A stretch of 64,000 nt of DNA, from positions 1 through 64,000 of the forward strand of contig NZ_CAJTMT010000013.1 in assembly GCF_910577345.1 (NCBI RefSeq). Direction: 5' to 3'. This document shows, piece by piece, positions 25,362 to 34,731 of this stretch. Origin of the DNA: an uncultured Duncaniella sp. (GTDB lineage: Bacteria > Bacteroidota > Bacteroidia > Bacteroidales > Muribaculaceae). The translations under genes were made by a program, and so were the position numbers. Every line of letters begins with the position of its first letter. The stretch's first letter is position 1. The notes under the pieces are model-generated. The model was given only the letters and a program-made list of their open reading frames with translations, did no database searches and was not told the origin of the DNA.

Positions 25362-25586
25362 GCGAAAAATTCTCAGATTCTCACACCGGTAGGATAAAAA
25401 GGACGAGGCTGTTGGACCTATCTGTCTGTCGGTCAAACAGTGACGGTACTTTTTTCTTATATGTACACACCCCTTGATTCCGCATAAACAGAAAACAGCC
25501 ACCGACAATTCCTATTTTCAAGAGACGGCAAACAATCAGTAATATTCGGATGTTGAAGAGATATTAATATTAAACATTTTTCCGTT

Positions 25587-25838
25587 ATGGCATTCATATT
25601 GTATATAGTTATCGGCATTTTAGCCGGTTTTATTGCCGGTAAACTAATGCGCGGCGCAGGCTTCGGATGGATCGTCAACCTGATTGTCGGTATTCTCGGT
25701 GGCGTGCTCGGTGGTTGGGTATTTGGTTTGCTCGGCTTCCACACGTCAAGCATCATTGGAAGCCTCATTACATCCATTATTGGCGCATGTCTGTTTCTGT
25801 GGCTCCTGAGTTTGATTCCAAATCGTTCAGGCAAGTAG
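25587..25838 (+). CDS. GlsB/YeaQ/YmgE-family membrane protein
   Basis: 83 residues with three hydrophobic segments separated by glycine-rich turns: IGILAGFIAGKLMRG, IVGILGGVLGGWVFGLLG and ITSIIGACLFLWLL. The AGKLMRG-GFG pattern after the first segment is the family hallmark. Members are small inner-membrane proteins often induced by stress; molecular function is unknown. It is monocistronic, followed by a 20-bp hairpin. No clear -7 box was seen upstream. Confidence 0.9.
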   Translation: MAFILYIVIGILAGFIAGKLMRGAGFGWIVNLIVGILGGVLGGWVFGLLGFHTSSIIGSLITSIIGACLFLWLLSLIPNRSGK

Positions 25839-25873
25839 TCAGCCTACCCCAAGCACTTGACAGTTTGAAGGGA

Positions 25874-25937
25874 AAAAAATAGTTTGTAAATAACCGGCTC
25901 CACAAATTTAGAGTCAATTATTTACAAACTATTTTTT
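25874..25937. terminator. Strong inverted repeat, probable terminator
   Basis: Perfect 20-bp arms (25874-25893 and 25918-25937) with A-runs on the left and T-runs on the right. It sits just after the GlsB-type gene and could end transcription from either side. Weaker complementarity extends outwards to GACAGT. Confidence 0.8.
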
Positions 25938-26036
25938 ACTGTCAAACGCCCGACCAAATATGTAACGATTCCCCCACCCACATTGCCGTCTAACGTAGTA
26001 TATTTGCTACAAATTAAAAACTCATGGTTATTTCGA

Positions 26037-26068
26037 TTTGCTTTTTACAATATTTTAACCTAAATTTG
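26037..26068 (+). promoter_or_regulatory. Full promoter for the BACON/LRR lipoprotein gene
   Basis: TTTG at 26037-26040 and TAAATTTG at 26061-26068 with exactly 20 bases between: a complete Bacteroidetes -33/-7 pair, 39 bases before the ATG. Confidence 0.8.
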
Positions 26069-26106
26069 CCACCATATCTAACTTTTTAATCGCCAATCAT
26101 TATTTT

Positions 26107-29100
26107 ATGCGTTACTTTAGCAAGGCTCACTGCGCAGTCTTTGCGCTTGTGGTAGCATCATTAATCATTTTATCTTGTTCGAAAGGCGGAGGAGGAAATG
26201 ACGAGCCGACACCTCCCACCCCTCCTACCCCGTCCGAGAAGCAGGAGCTGACTCTGACCGGCGACTGCACCCGCGGTCTGACTTATACGTCGGAAGGTGG
26301 AGAGCAAGAAATCACTTTCACATCAACACACTCATGGACGGCCTCGATTTCGTCCAATACAGCTTCATGGTGCAAGCTCGGTTCGACCTCCGGGCAGGCC
26401 GGTTCAATACGCATCCCCGTAACCATAAGCGCAAACGAGACTTACGACGAACGAAATTCAACTGTCACAATCAGCTCCGGCTCTCTCCGCCGAACGGTCG
26501 TGGTGACTCAAAAACAACGCGATGCCTTACTCGTCTCATCATCGAAAGTTGAAATCCCGACGAATGGCGGTGAATTCACAATTGAGGTCAGTGCAAATAT
26601 CACCTACTCCTATACCATCCCCGAACAGTTCAAGTCATGGATCTCAACCGCAAGCGGAAGCCGCGGGCTGACAACAAAAGAGATTACATTCAAAGCCGCC
26701 CCTAACGATGACAGTTCATCACGCGAAGGCTACATCATTTTCTCAGGAGGAGGACTTGAAGAGAAGGTTAATGTGTATCAGACAGGCGGATCAGTGCTCA
26801 TAATATCAGAAAAAGCCAAGAACATGCCGGCTGCAGGCGGCACATTCACAGTCGAACTGACGAGCAACTGCGAATTCAACGTCCAGACTCCTGCGGTAGA
26901 CTGGATACGTCAGGACATGTCAAGGGCATTGTCCAGCCATACGCTTCATTTCATCGTCGACCCATACGAATCGACCGAAGCGCCACGCAAAGGCGAGGTG
27001 AAATTTGTGTCGGCCGACGGTAGTGACTCGGAGACTGTCACAGTGACGCAATACGAGAAAAGCGCATTAGTACTTGCAGAAAACGAGCTCGAAGTTCCGG
27101 CGGCAGGCGGAAGCGTAAGAGTGGAATACTCAACCAACAGGGAGGTCATCTGCGAGATTCCCACATCGGGAGCAGGATGGATAAAAGCATTCGACCAAAA
27201 AACTTCACGCGCAATGACGACAGGAGAACAATGGTTTGAGATTGCTCCCAACACCGCCATGCAACCACGTTCGGCTAACGTCAGATTTTATCTGGCAGAA
27301 GATCCGACTGTGGAAAAGACCGTCACGTTCCATCAGGGTAAACGCGAATTCAGCGTTACCTCCGACATGCCGGAAGGCGGATTCAAGGACGCCCGTTCAC
27401 ATACCATAAATGTTAAGGTGGAAAGCAATATAGGCTACAATGTCGAATTACCCGCAAACATCACAGACATTACACCGGCAGGAGCATCAAAGGGCGATTA
27501 CACCTTCCTTCTCGCCCCAAACCACGATACTTCAACCGAAATCAGAAAGAGTGAAATCAGATTCATATCAGGGGATGCCATTCTCGGCAGCCTTGAATTT
27601 ACACAGGCGAAACCGTCAGTCAGACTGACTGCAACGGAGCTGAATGTCGATGCATTCGGCGGAAATTTTGAAATTCCGGTTGAGACAAACACTGACATAG
27701 AGCTGACAGTGCCAAAGGGCGCAGAAAGTTGGCTTTCAATCATTGATGCAGCTGATAACAGTGCATTGCCGACGCTGAAAATCGAGCCGAATTCATCGAC
27801 CTACGGACGAACTGCATCCGTAAGTGTCAGTGCCGGTTCATTCTTCAGCGCAAATCTGACAATCTCACAAAAAGGAGGCGAATTCAAAGTCACCACCGAC
27901 GTCGAGGACAACCGTTTCAGGGATGCTTACTCCCACACATTCCATGCCTCGGTAAAAAGCACTGTTGCCTACAGTGTCACCCTCCCCGGGAATATCACGG
28001 ACATCACTCCCAAATCAGCACCTGAGGGTGAATACACCTTCCACATCGAACCGAACTACAATGTCGATTCCTATACCAAGATGAGCGAAATCCGCTTTGT
28101 GAACGGAGATGTGTTGCTGGGATCCATCCACATCACACAAACGCAGCCAAGCGCCGTTCTCAAACAGGATGAATTGCATTTTCCAATGGAAGGAGGTTCA
28201 ATTTCCCTCCCGGTGGAGACCAACACCGACATAACAGTCGTGATACCCGACAATGCAAAGAGCTGGATAAGCGTGGTCGAGCGTAGCGAAGGTGAACTCG
28301 TGCCGAAACTCGCCGTGTCGCCAAATCCCTCCCCGACATCACGGAGTGCGGCGATCGTGGTGAAGGCTGGAGCATTTTTCAATGCCGCATTCAGTCTTAT
28401 TCAGGCAGGAACAATTCCCGAACCGGACATGAGCGTCAACGCAACCCCGGGAAAACTCTTTGATGAGATAGGACCCAACGCCTTGACCATATCCTCAATC
28501 CGTGTCGAAGGTGAAATCGGGGCATCCGACATAGAGTCACTCAAAAATCTCGTAATCAACGGTCAACTCCGCACCATCGACCTCTCTGATGTTACCCTAC
28601 GGGCCGGATTCGGCACATATACCTACAGCGCAGCCGGATTGAAGTTCTCGCTGAATGAAGACAATATGATAGGTGAATATATGTTCAAGGACATAAAGCT
28701 CGAACATATCAAGTTGCCCAAGAATCTCCGGAAAATCGGACGCGAAGCGTTTTTAAACTGCCGTTTGAGAGAAATTGAGATTCCGGAAGGTGTCCGCGAA
28801 CTTGGACCGAGCATTTTCCAAAGCAACGGAAATCTGACTTCTGTCATTCTCCCTTCGACCCTCGATTCCATTCCGGCAAACACCTTCCAGAGCTGTCTGG
28901 CTCTTTCGGATGTCAGAATCGGTGAAGGACCCCAGTCCATCGGCGTGATGGCATTCGGCTATATGAATACCGGCTACAACAGTCCATCCGGAGCGCTCTC
29001 CACACTCACTCTTCCGAAGTCGATGAAACGCTTGGCCAACTCCGCATTCTTCGGAAGCAGCATTGAAGAAATCGAGTTACCCGAAAATCTTTCGGATATA

Positions 29101-29643
29101 GGCGCGAGCGCCTTCGAACGCTGTTTTAATCTCCGCAAAGTGGTGATGAAATGCCCACCCGCTGACGGACGTATAGCCCCGGACATGTTCTACAACGACA
29201 CCCGTCTGACAGAATTGTCACTTCCCGAAGGTGTCACTACCATTGGGCGCGCTTCGCTTGCCTATATCGCTGTGCCTGACCTCGTATTCCCCTCGACCTT
29301 AAAGGAAATCGAGGACTATGCGCTGAACCAAGCCGGTTGCCGCACCGTCAAACTCCCCGAAGGACTCCATACGATCGGAGCCGGAGGAATGTCGCAGATG
29401 CCGTGGCTGCGCAGTCTTGACCTTCCGTCAACACTTGTTAACATCGGACGGCAAGCCTTCTCCTCCAGTTACTATTCATTGAAAGAAATACACTGCCGAA
29501 TGACAACGCCCCCGGACGTGGACGCGAGCATCTTCTCTTCCGCATTGTCGAGAAAAACTCCACTCTATGTCCCCAAGGGATGCAAGGAAGCCTATCAGAC
29601 CGCACCCGTCTGGGGCGAATTTACCAATATCATTGAAGAATGA
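26107..29643 (+). CDS. Large lipoprotein with BACON-like repeats and BspA-type leucine-rich repeats
   Basis: 1178 residues. Signal peptide with lipobox LSC (Cys24), then a Pro/Thr linker. From about 48 to 766 there are successive Ig-like BACON-type domains of about 85 residues, each ending in a VTVTQ- or ITQ-like strand. Residues 413-590 and 591-766 are a duplicated pair of such domains (shared: NITDITP, SEIRF-GD-LLGS and PVETNTDI). From about 800 to the end are BspA-type (LRR_5) repeats with IGREAF-, IGASAF- and IGRQAF-like motifs. It likely binds mucin, glycans or host protein at the cell surface (inference). It has its own promoter, and the next exported-protein gene follows closely. Confidence 0.88.
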   Translation: MRYFSKAHCAVFALVVASLIILSCSKGGGGNDEPTPPTPPTPSEKQELTLTGDCTRGLTYTSEGGEQEITFTSTHSWTASISSNTASWCKLGSTSGQAGSIRIPVTISANETYDERNSTVTISSGSLRRTVVVTQKQRDALLVSSSKVEIPTNGGEFTIEVSANITYSYTIPEQFKSWISTASGSRGLTTKEITFKAAPNDDSSSREGYIIFSGGGLEEKVNVYQTGGSVLIISEKAKNMPAAGGTFTVELTSNCEFNVQTPAVDWIRQDMSRALSSHTLHFIVDPYESTEAPRKGEVKFVSADGSDSETVTVTQYEKSALVLAENELEVPAAGGSVRVEYSTNREVICEIPTSGAGWIKAFDQKTSRAMTTGEQWFEIAPNTAMQPRSANVRFYLAEDPTVEKTVTFHQGKREFSVTSDMPEGGFKDARSHTINVKVESNIGYNVELPANITDITPAGASKGDYTFLLAPNHDTSTEIRKSEIRFISGDAILGSLEFTQAKPSVRLTATELNVDAFGGNFEIPVETNTDIELTVPKGAESWLSIIDAADNSALPTLKIEPNSSTYGRTASVSVSAGSFFSANLTISQKGGEFKVTTDVEDNRFRDAYSHTFHASVKSTVAYSVTLPGNITDITPKSAPEGEYTFHIEPNYNVDSYTKMSEIRFVNGDVLLGSIHITQTQPSAVLKQDELHFPMEGGSISLPVETNTDITVVIPDNAKSWISVVERSEGELVPKLAVSPNPSPTSRSAAIVVKAGAFFNAAFSLIQAGTIPEPDMSVNATPGKLFDEIGPNALTISSIRVEGEIGASDIESLKNLVINGQLRTIDLSDVTLRAGFGTYTYSAAGLKFSLNEDNMIGEYMFKDIKLEHIKLPKNLRKIGREAFLNCRLREIEIPEGVRELGPSIFQSNGNLTSVILPSTLDSIPANTFQSCLALSDVRIGEGPQSIGVMAFGYMNTGYNSPSGALSTLTLPKSMKRLANSAFFGSSIEEIELPENLSDIGASAFERCFNLRKVVMKCPPADGRIAPDMFYNDTRLTELSLPEGVTTIGRASLAYIAVPDLVFPSTLKEIEDYALNQAGCRTVKLPEGLHTIGAGGMSQMPWLRSLDLPSTLVNIGRQAFSSSYYSLKEIHCRMTTPPDVDASIFSSALSRKTPLYVPKGCKEAYQTAPVWGEFTNIIEE

Positions 29644-29721
29644 GCCGGTGATATATATTTTGACTTTTGATATACATAGTTTTTCATAACCATATTTAAC
29701 CTAAACATTTAATTTTACATC

Positions 29722-31260
29722 ATGAAACGTATGATTTTAAGCACAGTATTCCTGTGCGGACTCGCAGCAGCAAGTAGCTATGCGCAAGAGGACACATCTC
29801 ACGTCAAAGCCATCGACATGGGACTGAGCGTCGACTGGGCTGACCGTTATCTGACAAGCGATCTGAGCAACGCCCTTGACTGGTCAACCTTTTTCTGGGG
29901 CTCACCCATAGCAAACATCGACATCGCCGAAAACCGTGACATGGGCTCCAACATCTGCGGAACCAATTATGACCCCGCGACCGCAAGGCTCGGAATCGGA
30001 TGGAGGCTCCCGACTGCAGAAGAATGTCGTGAACTCGCGGAACTGCCTGTAAAACTTGTCACTACCCCTGCCAACGGCCAATTGGTGACAGCAGAAAACG
30101 GCAATGAGCTATTCTTCAAAGCATACAGCGGTTTCAACTGTTCCGCATGGACGGGAAATGCCAATAACAGCACCATGTCCTATCCCAGACTTGGTGCAGA
30201 CGTGCTGAAAATCACGACAAGCGGTTCATCTGTCGTCCGAGAGGGAAGATCTTCATCCAAAGGAAATGCCGTAAGACCTGTTAAAGTCAAGCAAATCGGT
30301 GATATAAAGGTCGAGACCGTGACATTGTCAGATTCAGAAGTAACACTCATGGAAGGCAAGAACACTATCGTCTGGTCAACCACTCTTCCGGAAACAGCCT
30401 CAAACCGCTGGCTCGATTGGACTTCCGACAACAGCGAGATAGCGACTGTCGATAAGGTAGGACGCATCATGGCCATATCAGAAGGCACAACCGTCGTGCG
30501 TGCAGTCACAACTGATGGATCAAACATCGAGCAGACTGTGACAGTCAACGTCACCGGACTTCCCAAAAAGGATGTCGACATGGGCCTTTCAGTCGAATGG
30601 GGTGCATACAATGTGGGAGCGACAGCCAACACCGAACTTGGAGAATACTTCTCTTGGGGACAGATTGAATCAAAAACCGTATTCCCCGGCTATCCTTACT
30701 TCACCAACCTACCGACAACCAACATTTCAGGGACTGAATACGATGCCGCAACAGCAATCTGGGGAAAAGAATGGCGCACACCGACCCGTCAGGAATGGGA
30801 AGAACTCGTGAACAATTCCACCATTGAAAGCCCCTACACCCTCGAGGGAGTCACCGGAGCACTGTTCACATCCAAAATAAACGGAAACTCCATTTTCCTC
30901 CCCGCGACCGGTTACATCACCTACTCCTACACCAACGACTCGGACATCCCCGTCTACATGACTTCGGAAGCAAAAAGCACAGTCAACCGCCAAACCGACT
31001 TCTACGCCTTCCGTGTTGACAAGGGTGAAACGACATTCCCGGAATATGCCGGCGGCAACGGCTACACTGTCCGCGCCGTGCGCACTGCCTCTACATCTGC
31101 CATCGATGAAATCACGGCAGAAAGCGAGGCTGCAATTGATGTCTACAACCTCGCGGGACAGCGGCTGATTTCGGGTGGCTCACAGGCTTCTCTCCGAAAC
31201 CTCGCTCCCGGTATCTATATCGTCCGTCAAGGCCGCAAGGTCATGAAGCTCCGCATCTGA
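29722..31260 (+). CDS. Secreted protein with two paralogous modules, Ig-like domain and type IX sorting-like C-terminus
   Basis: 512 residues, signal peptide to about 21 (ASSYAQ). Two related modules (about 28-190 and 285-450) share IDMGLSV-W, GT-YD-ATA-W and WR-PT--E--EL, the pattern of the Fibrobacter-type paralogous domain. A bacterial Ig-like (Big_2) domain lies between them (about 196-278, with SDNSEIATVDKVGRIMAIS). The C-terminal 45 residues (VYNLAGQRLIS then LAPGIYIVRQGRKVMKLRI) match the type A sorting domain recognised by the type IX system, whose parts are encoded nearby. It sits 78 bases after the BACON gene and is probably co-transcribed. The ligand is unknown. Confidence 0.85.
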   Translation: MKRMILSTVFLCGLAAASSYAQEDTSHVKAIDMGLSVDWADRYLTSDLSNALDWSTFFWGSPIANIDIAENRDMGSNICGTNYDPATARLGIGWRLPTAEECRELAELPVKLVTTPANGQLVTAENGNELFFKAYSGFNCSAWTGNANNSTMSYPRLGADVLKITTSGSSVVREGRSSSKGNAVRPVKVKQIGDIKVETVTLSDSEVTLMEGKNTIVWSTTLPETASNRWLDWTSDNSEIATVDKVGRIMAISEGTTVVRAVTTDGSNIEQTVTVNVTGLPKKDVDMGLSVEWGAYNVGATANTELGEYFSWGQIESKTVFPGYPYFTNLPTTNISGTEYDAATAIWGKEWRTPTRQEWEELVNNSTIESPYTLEGVTGALFTSKINGNSIFLPATGYITYSYTNDSDIPVYMTSEAKSTVNRQTDFYAFRVDKGETTFPEYAGGNGYTVRAVRTASTSAIDEITAESEAAIDVYNLAGQRLISGGSQASLRNLAPGIYIVRQGRKVMKLRI

Positions 31261-31323
31261 GCCCGGCAAACGGCACACAATACGGACAACTGACAGTATA
31301 ACGCCCCACTCAGACACTGATAG

Positions 31324-31450
31324 GATACAAAAGCACAAAAGGGCATAAGAGACAGAAGATATGACAATCAAAGGGACTGCAGACGGCTCCCAATCCTGCA
31401 GGAAAGCATATACCTTCTGTCGCTTATGCCCCTTTGTGTGCTTCCGTATC
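31324..31450. repeat. Palindromic dispersed repeat, copy 1
   Basis: Imperfect inverted repeat: arm 31324-31358 pairs with 31414-31450 around a 55-base loop. The arm shares CAAAAGCACAAAAG and GCATAAGAGACA with the arm of copy 2 at 53717-53887. It lies between the sorting-domain gene and the PEP-synthase-like gene, and may act as a terminator for the former. Confidence 0.8.
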
Positions 31451-31497
31451 AAAAAATTTATCCCCCGGAAGAAGGGGCAGAATCGGGGAAAAATGCG

Positions 31498-31505
31498 TAA
31501 ATTTG
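31498..31505 (+). promoter_or_regulatory. Promoter -7 box for the PEP-synthase-like gene
   Basis: TAAATTTG, exact TAnnTTTG, 47 bases before the ATG at 31552. Confidence 0.65.
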
Positions 31506-31551
31506 CGGGCGTAAACACCAATCACCACACACTTAACCCAGTACCCCGACC

Positions 31552-34500
31552 ATGACCGACGACGAAGCCCTCAGCCAGCTCTACTTCAAGGACACCTCCT
31601 TCCAGTCGCTGATGCAGAAACGCATATTCAACGTGCTTCTCATCGCCTCGGCCTACGACGCCTTCATGATGGAGGAGGACGGCCGCGTCGAAGAACAGCT
31701 CTACTTCGAATACACCTCCCTCAACCTCTCCTCGCCCCCGCGCGTCACCCGCGCCCTCAACACCGCCGAAGCCCTCGACATCCTCAAGGCCAAGAGCTTC
31801 GACCTCGTCATCATGATGCCCGGCAACGACGTCAGCGAGACCTTCGCAGGCGCCCGCCGCATCCGCGACCTCCACCCCGGAATGCCCATCATCGTCCTGA
31901 CCCCCTTCTCCAAGGAAGTGTCCCGCAGGCTCTCCAACGAGGACTTCACCGGGATAGACTACGTCTTCTCCTGGCTGGGCAACGTCGACCTCCTCCTGGC
32001 CGTCATCAAGCTCCTCGAGGACAAGATGAACGCCGACAACGACATCAACGGCGTCGGGGTCCAGATGATCCTCCTCGTCGAGGACTCCGTCAGATTCTAC
32101 TCCTCGGTGCTCCCCATCGTCTACAAATTCATCCTCAAACAATCGCGCGAATTCTCCACCGAAGCCCTCAACGAACACGAACAGATGCTCCGCATGAGAG
32201 GCCGCCCCAAAGTCATGCTCGCCCGCGACTACGAGGAAGCCCTCGCCCTCTATGACCGCTACAGCGACCACATCCTCGGAGTCATCAGCGACGTCTCCTT
32301 CATGCGCGAAGGCCGCAAGGATCCCAAGGCAGGCATCCGCCTCGCCCGCGAACTGCGCGAACGCGACCCCTACCTCCCCCTCATCATCGAAAGCTCCGAG
32401 GCCGAAAACGCCCACGACGTCCGCGAGCTCGGAGGCACCTTCATTGACAAGAACTCCAAGAAATTCCCCGTCGACCTCGGAAAAGCCATCATCAACAACT
32501 TCGGATTCGGCGACTTCGTCATCCGCAACCCCGAAAGCGGCGAAGAAATCTTCCGCATCAAATCCCTCAAGGACCTGCAGAAAAACATCTTCAACATCCC
32601 CGCCGAAGCCCTCTACTGGCACGCATCCTTCAACGACATCTCACGCTGGCTCTACTCCCGCGCAATGTTCCCCATCGCCGAGGTCATCAAACACCACCGC
32701 TTCCGCGACCTGAAGGACGCACCCCAGGTCCGCCAGCTCTTCTTCGACCTCATCGTCAAATACCGCAGGATGAAAAACCGCGGCGTCGTCGCCATCTTCC
32801 AGAAAGAACGCTTCGACCACTACTCAAACTTCGCCCGCATCGGACAAGGCTCACTCGGAGGCAAAGGCCGCGGCCTCGCATTCATCGACTCAATCATCAA
32901 GAAAAACCCCGTCTGCGACAACCTCGACGGAATCTCCATCACCATCCCCCGAACCGTCGTCCTCTGCACCGACATCTTCGACGAATTCATGGAGACCAAC
33001 CGCCTCTACCCCATCGCCCTCAGCGACGCCCCCGACGAAGAAATCCTCCGCCACTTCCTCCGCGGAAAACTCCCCCGCCGCATCAAGGACGACCTCCTCG
33101 CACTCTTCGAAGTCGTCGACACCCCCATAGCCGTCCGCAGCTCAAGCCTCCTCGAAGACTCCCACTACCAGCCGTTCGCCGGAATCTACTCCACCTACAT
33201 GGTCCCCAAGGTCACCGACCCGGAGGAAATGCTCAAAATGGTCACAAACGCCATCAAAGGAGTCTACGCATCAGTCTTCTACGCCGACTCAAAAGCCTAC
33301 ATGACAGCCACCTCCAACGTCATCGACCAGGAAAAAATGGCCGTCATCCTCCAGGAAGTCGTCGGCCGCGAAGTCGACGGCCACTACTTCCCATCATTCT
33401 CCGGAGTCGGCCGCTCACTCAACTACTACCCCCTCGGCGACGAACGACCCGAGGACGGAGTCGCCGAAGTGGCCGTCGGACTCGGAAAATACATCGTCGA
33501 CGGAGGCCTCGCCCTGCGATTCTCCCCACGCCACCCCGAAAACGTCCTCCAGACCTCCGAGCTCACCCTCGCCCTGCGCGACACACAGACCCGCATGTAT
33601 GCCCTCAAAATGGACGCCGCAGCCACCGCCGGACAGCCCGGCTCCGACGACCCCATGGACCACCTCAAAGTCGACGACGGCTACAACGTCGCCAAACTCC
33701 GCGTCCAGGACATGGCCGAGAAAGGCGCGCTGAAATACATGGTCTCCACCTACGACTTCCGCGACAACGTCATCCGCGACAACGACTCAGGCGAAGGACG
33801 CCGCGTCGTCACCTTCAACAACATCCTCAAACACAAAGCCTACCCCCTCGCCGAAGCCGTCGACCTCATGCTCACGACCGGACAGGAAGCCATGCAGCGC
33901 CCCGTCGAAATCGAATTCGCAGGAATGATAGGCCCCGACCCCAAAATGATAGGCCCCGGCGAAAAACACAAAGGACGCCTCTACTGGCTCCAGATACGCC
34001 CCATCGTCGACCGCAAGGAAACCGTCGACGAAGCCCTCATGAACACCCCCGACGACCGACTCCTCCTCAAATCAGCCACAGCCCTCGGCCACGGAAACAT
34101 CGAAGGAGTAAGCACCGTGGTATATGTGCGTCCGGAGAAATTCTCATCGTCCAACAACTCCCTCATCGCACGCGAAATCGAGAAAATCAACCGCGGATTC
34201 CTCGACCGGGAAGAGCGCTACATCCTCATCGGACCCGGCCGATGGGGCTCATCCGACACCGCACTCGGAATCCCCGTCAAATGGCCCGCAATCTCAGCCG
34301 CACGCCTCATCGTCGAATCATCACTCCCCAACTACCGCATCGAACCAAGCCAGGGCACACACTTCTTCCAGAACCTCACCTCATTCGGAGTCGCCTACTT
34401 CACAATCGACACCAACGCAAAACGCAGGGAAGGAGACCCCGTCACAGCCCTCTACGACGTCGACTACCTCAACGCCCAGCCCGCCGTCTACGAAAGCGAC

Positions 34501-34587
34501 TACATCCGCATCGTCAACTTCCCAACACCCCTCGCCATCGGCATCAACGGCCTCAAAGGCACCGGCGTAGTCCTCAAACCCGAATAA
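31552..34587 (+). CDS. Receiver-like domains fused to a PEP-synthase-type ATP-binding domain
   Basis: 1011 residues. Residues about 25-155 form a degenerate receiver (strand VLLIAS without the acidic pair). Residues about 172-320 look like an intact receiver: VEDS acids, phospho-acceptor Asp in GVISDVSF, IIESS and the lysine in IDKNSKK. From about 430 comes a PPDK/PEP-synthase N-terminal domain: GQGSLGGKGRGLAFI, PIAVRSSSLLEDS, FAGIYSTYM and LYWLQIRPIVD. The swivelling phosphohistidine domain and PEP/pyruvate barrel are missing, replaced by a C-terminal region (about 850-1011) with ILIGPGRWGSSDTALGIP. So it cannot be a complete PEP synthase. A signal-responsive dikinase or a regulator is an inference. 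Codons are extremely C-ending. Confidence 0.85.
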   Translation: MTDDEALSQLYFKDTSFQSLMQKRIFNVLLIASAYDAFMMEEDGRVEEQLYFEYTSLNLSSPPRVTRALNTAEALDILKAKSFDLVIMMPGNDVSETFAGARRIRDLHPGMPIIVLTPFSKEVSRRLSNEDFTGIDYVFSWLGNVDLLLAVIKLLEDKMNADNDINGVGVQMILLVEDSVRFYSSVLPIVYKFILKQSREFSTEALNEHEQMLRMRGRPKVMLARDYEEALALYDRYSDHILGVISDVSFMREGRKDPKAGIRLARELRERDPYLPLIIESSEAENAHDVRELGGTFIDKNSKKFPVDLGKAIINNFGFGDFVIRNPESGEEIFRIKSLKDLQKNIFNIPAEALYWHASFNDISRWLYSRAMFPIAEVIKHHRFRDLKDAPQVRQLFFDLIVKYRRMKNRGVVAIFQKERFDHYSNFARIGQGSLGGKGRGLAFIDSIIKKNPVCDNLDGISITIPRTVVLCTDIFDEFMETNRLYPIALSDAPDEEILRHFLRGKLPRRIKDDLLALFEVVDTPIAVRSSSLLEDSHYQPFAGIYSTYMVPKVTDPEEMLKMVTNAIKGVYASVFYADSKAYMTATSNVIDQEKMAVILQEVVGREVDGHYFPSFSGVGRSLNYYPLGDERPEDGVAEVAVGLGKYIVDGGLALRFSPRHPENVLQTSELTLALRDTQTRMYALKMDAAATAGQPGSDDPMDHLKVDDGYNVAKLRVQDMAEKGALKYMVSTYDFRDNVIRDNDSGEGRRVVTFNNILKHKAYPLAEAVDLMLTTGQEAMQRPVEIEFAGMIGPDPKMIGPGEKHKGRLYWLQIRPIVDRKETVDEALMNTPDDRLLLKSATALGHGNIEGVSTVVYVRPEKFSSSNNSLIAREIEKINRGFLDREERYILIGPGRWGSSDTALGIPVKWPAISAARLIVESSLPNYRIEPSQGTHFFQNLTSFGVAYFTIDTNAKRREGDPVTALYDVDYLNAQPAVYESDYIRIVNFPTPLAIGINGLKGTGVVLKPE

Positions 34588-34618
34588 CAAAGCCCCCCCA
34601 CACACATCACCCCAAAAA

Positions 34619-34684
34619 GACGCACCGTGGCGCGTATGCCTGATGAGAAAACCAATCCCATCGGACCATACGCGCCACGGTGCG
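34619..34684. repeat. 18-bp inverted repeat containing the dispersed GCGCGTATGCC motif
   Basis: Arms 34621-34638 and 34667-34684 are perfectly complementary. The left 22-mer (34619-34640) matches 19 of 22 bases at 14414-14435. It sits between converging genes and may terminate transcription, although there is no U-run. Confidence 0.75.
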
Positions 34685-34731
34685 CCTTCCACCACCCCGG
34701 CCCAATCAGCCGCCGGCAGCCCCCGCAGCAA

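Noticed and set aside
31522..32622. 366-residue minus-strand ORF across the PEP-synthase-like gene
   Set aside because: Antisense shadow with repetitive D/E/V/G composition caused by the C-ending codons of the real gene.
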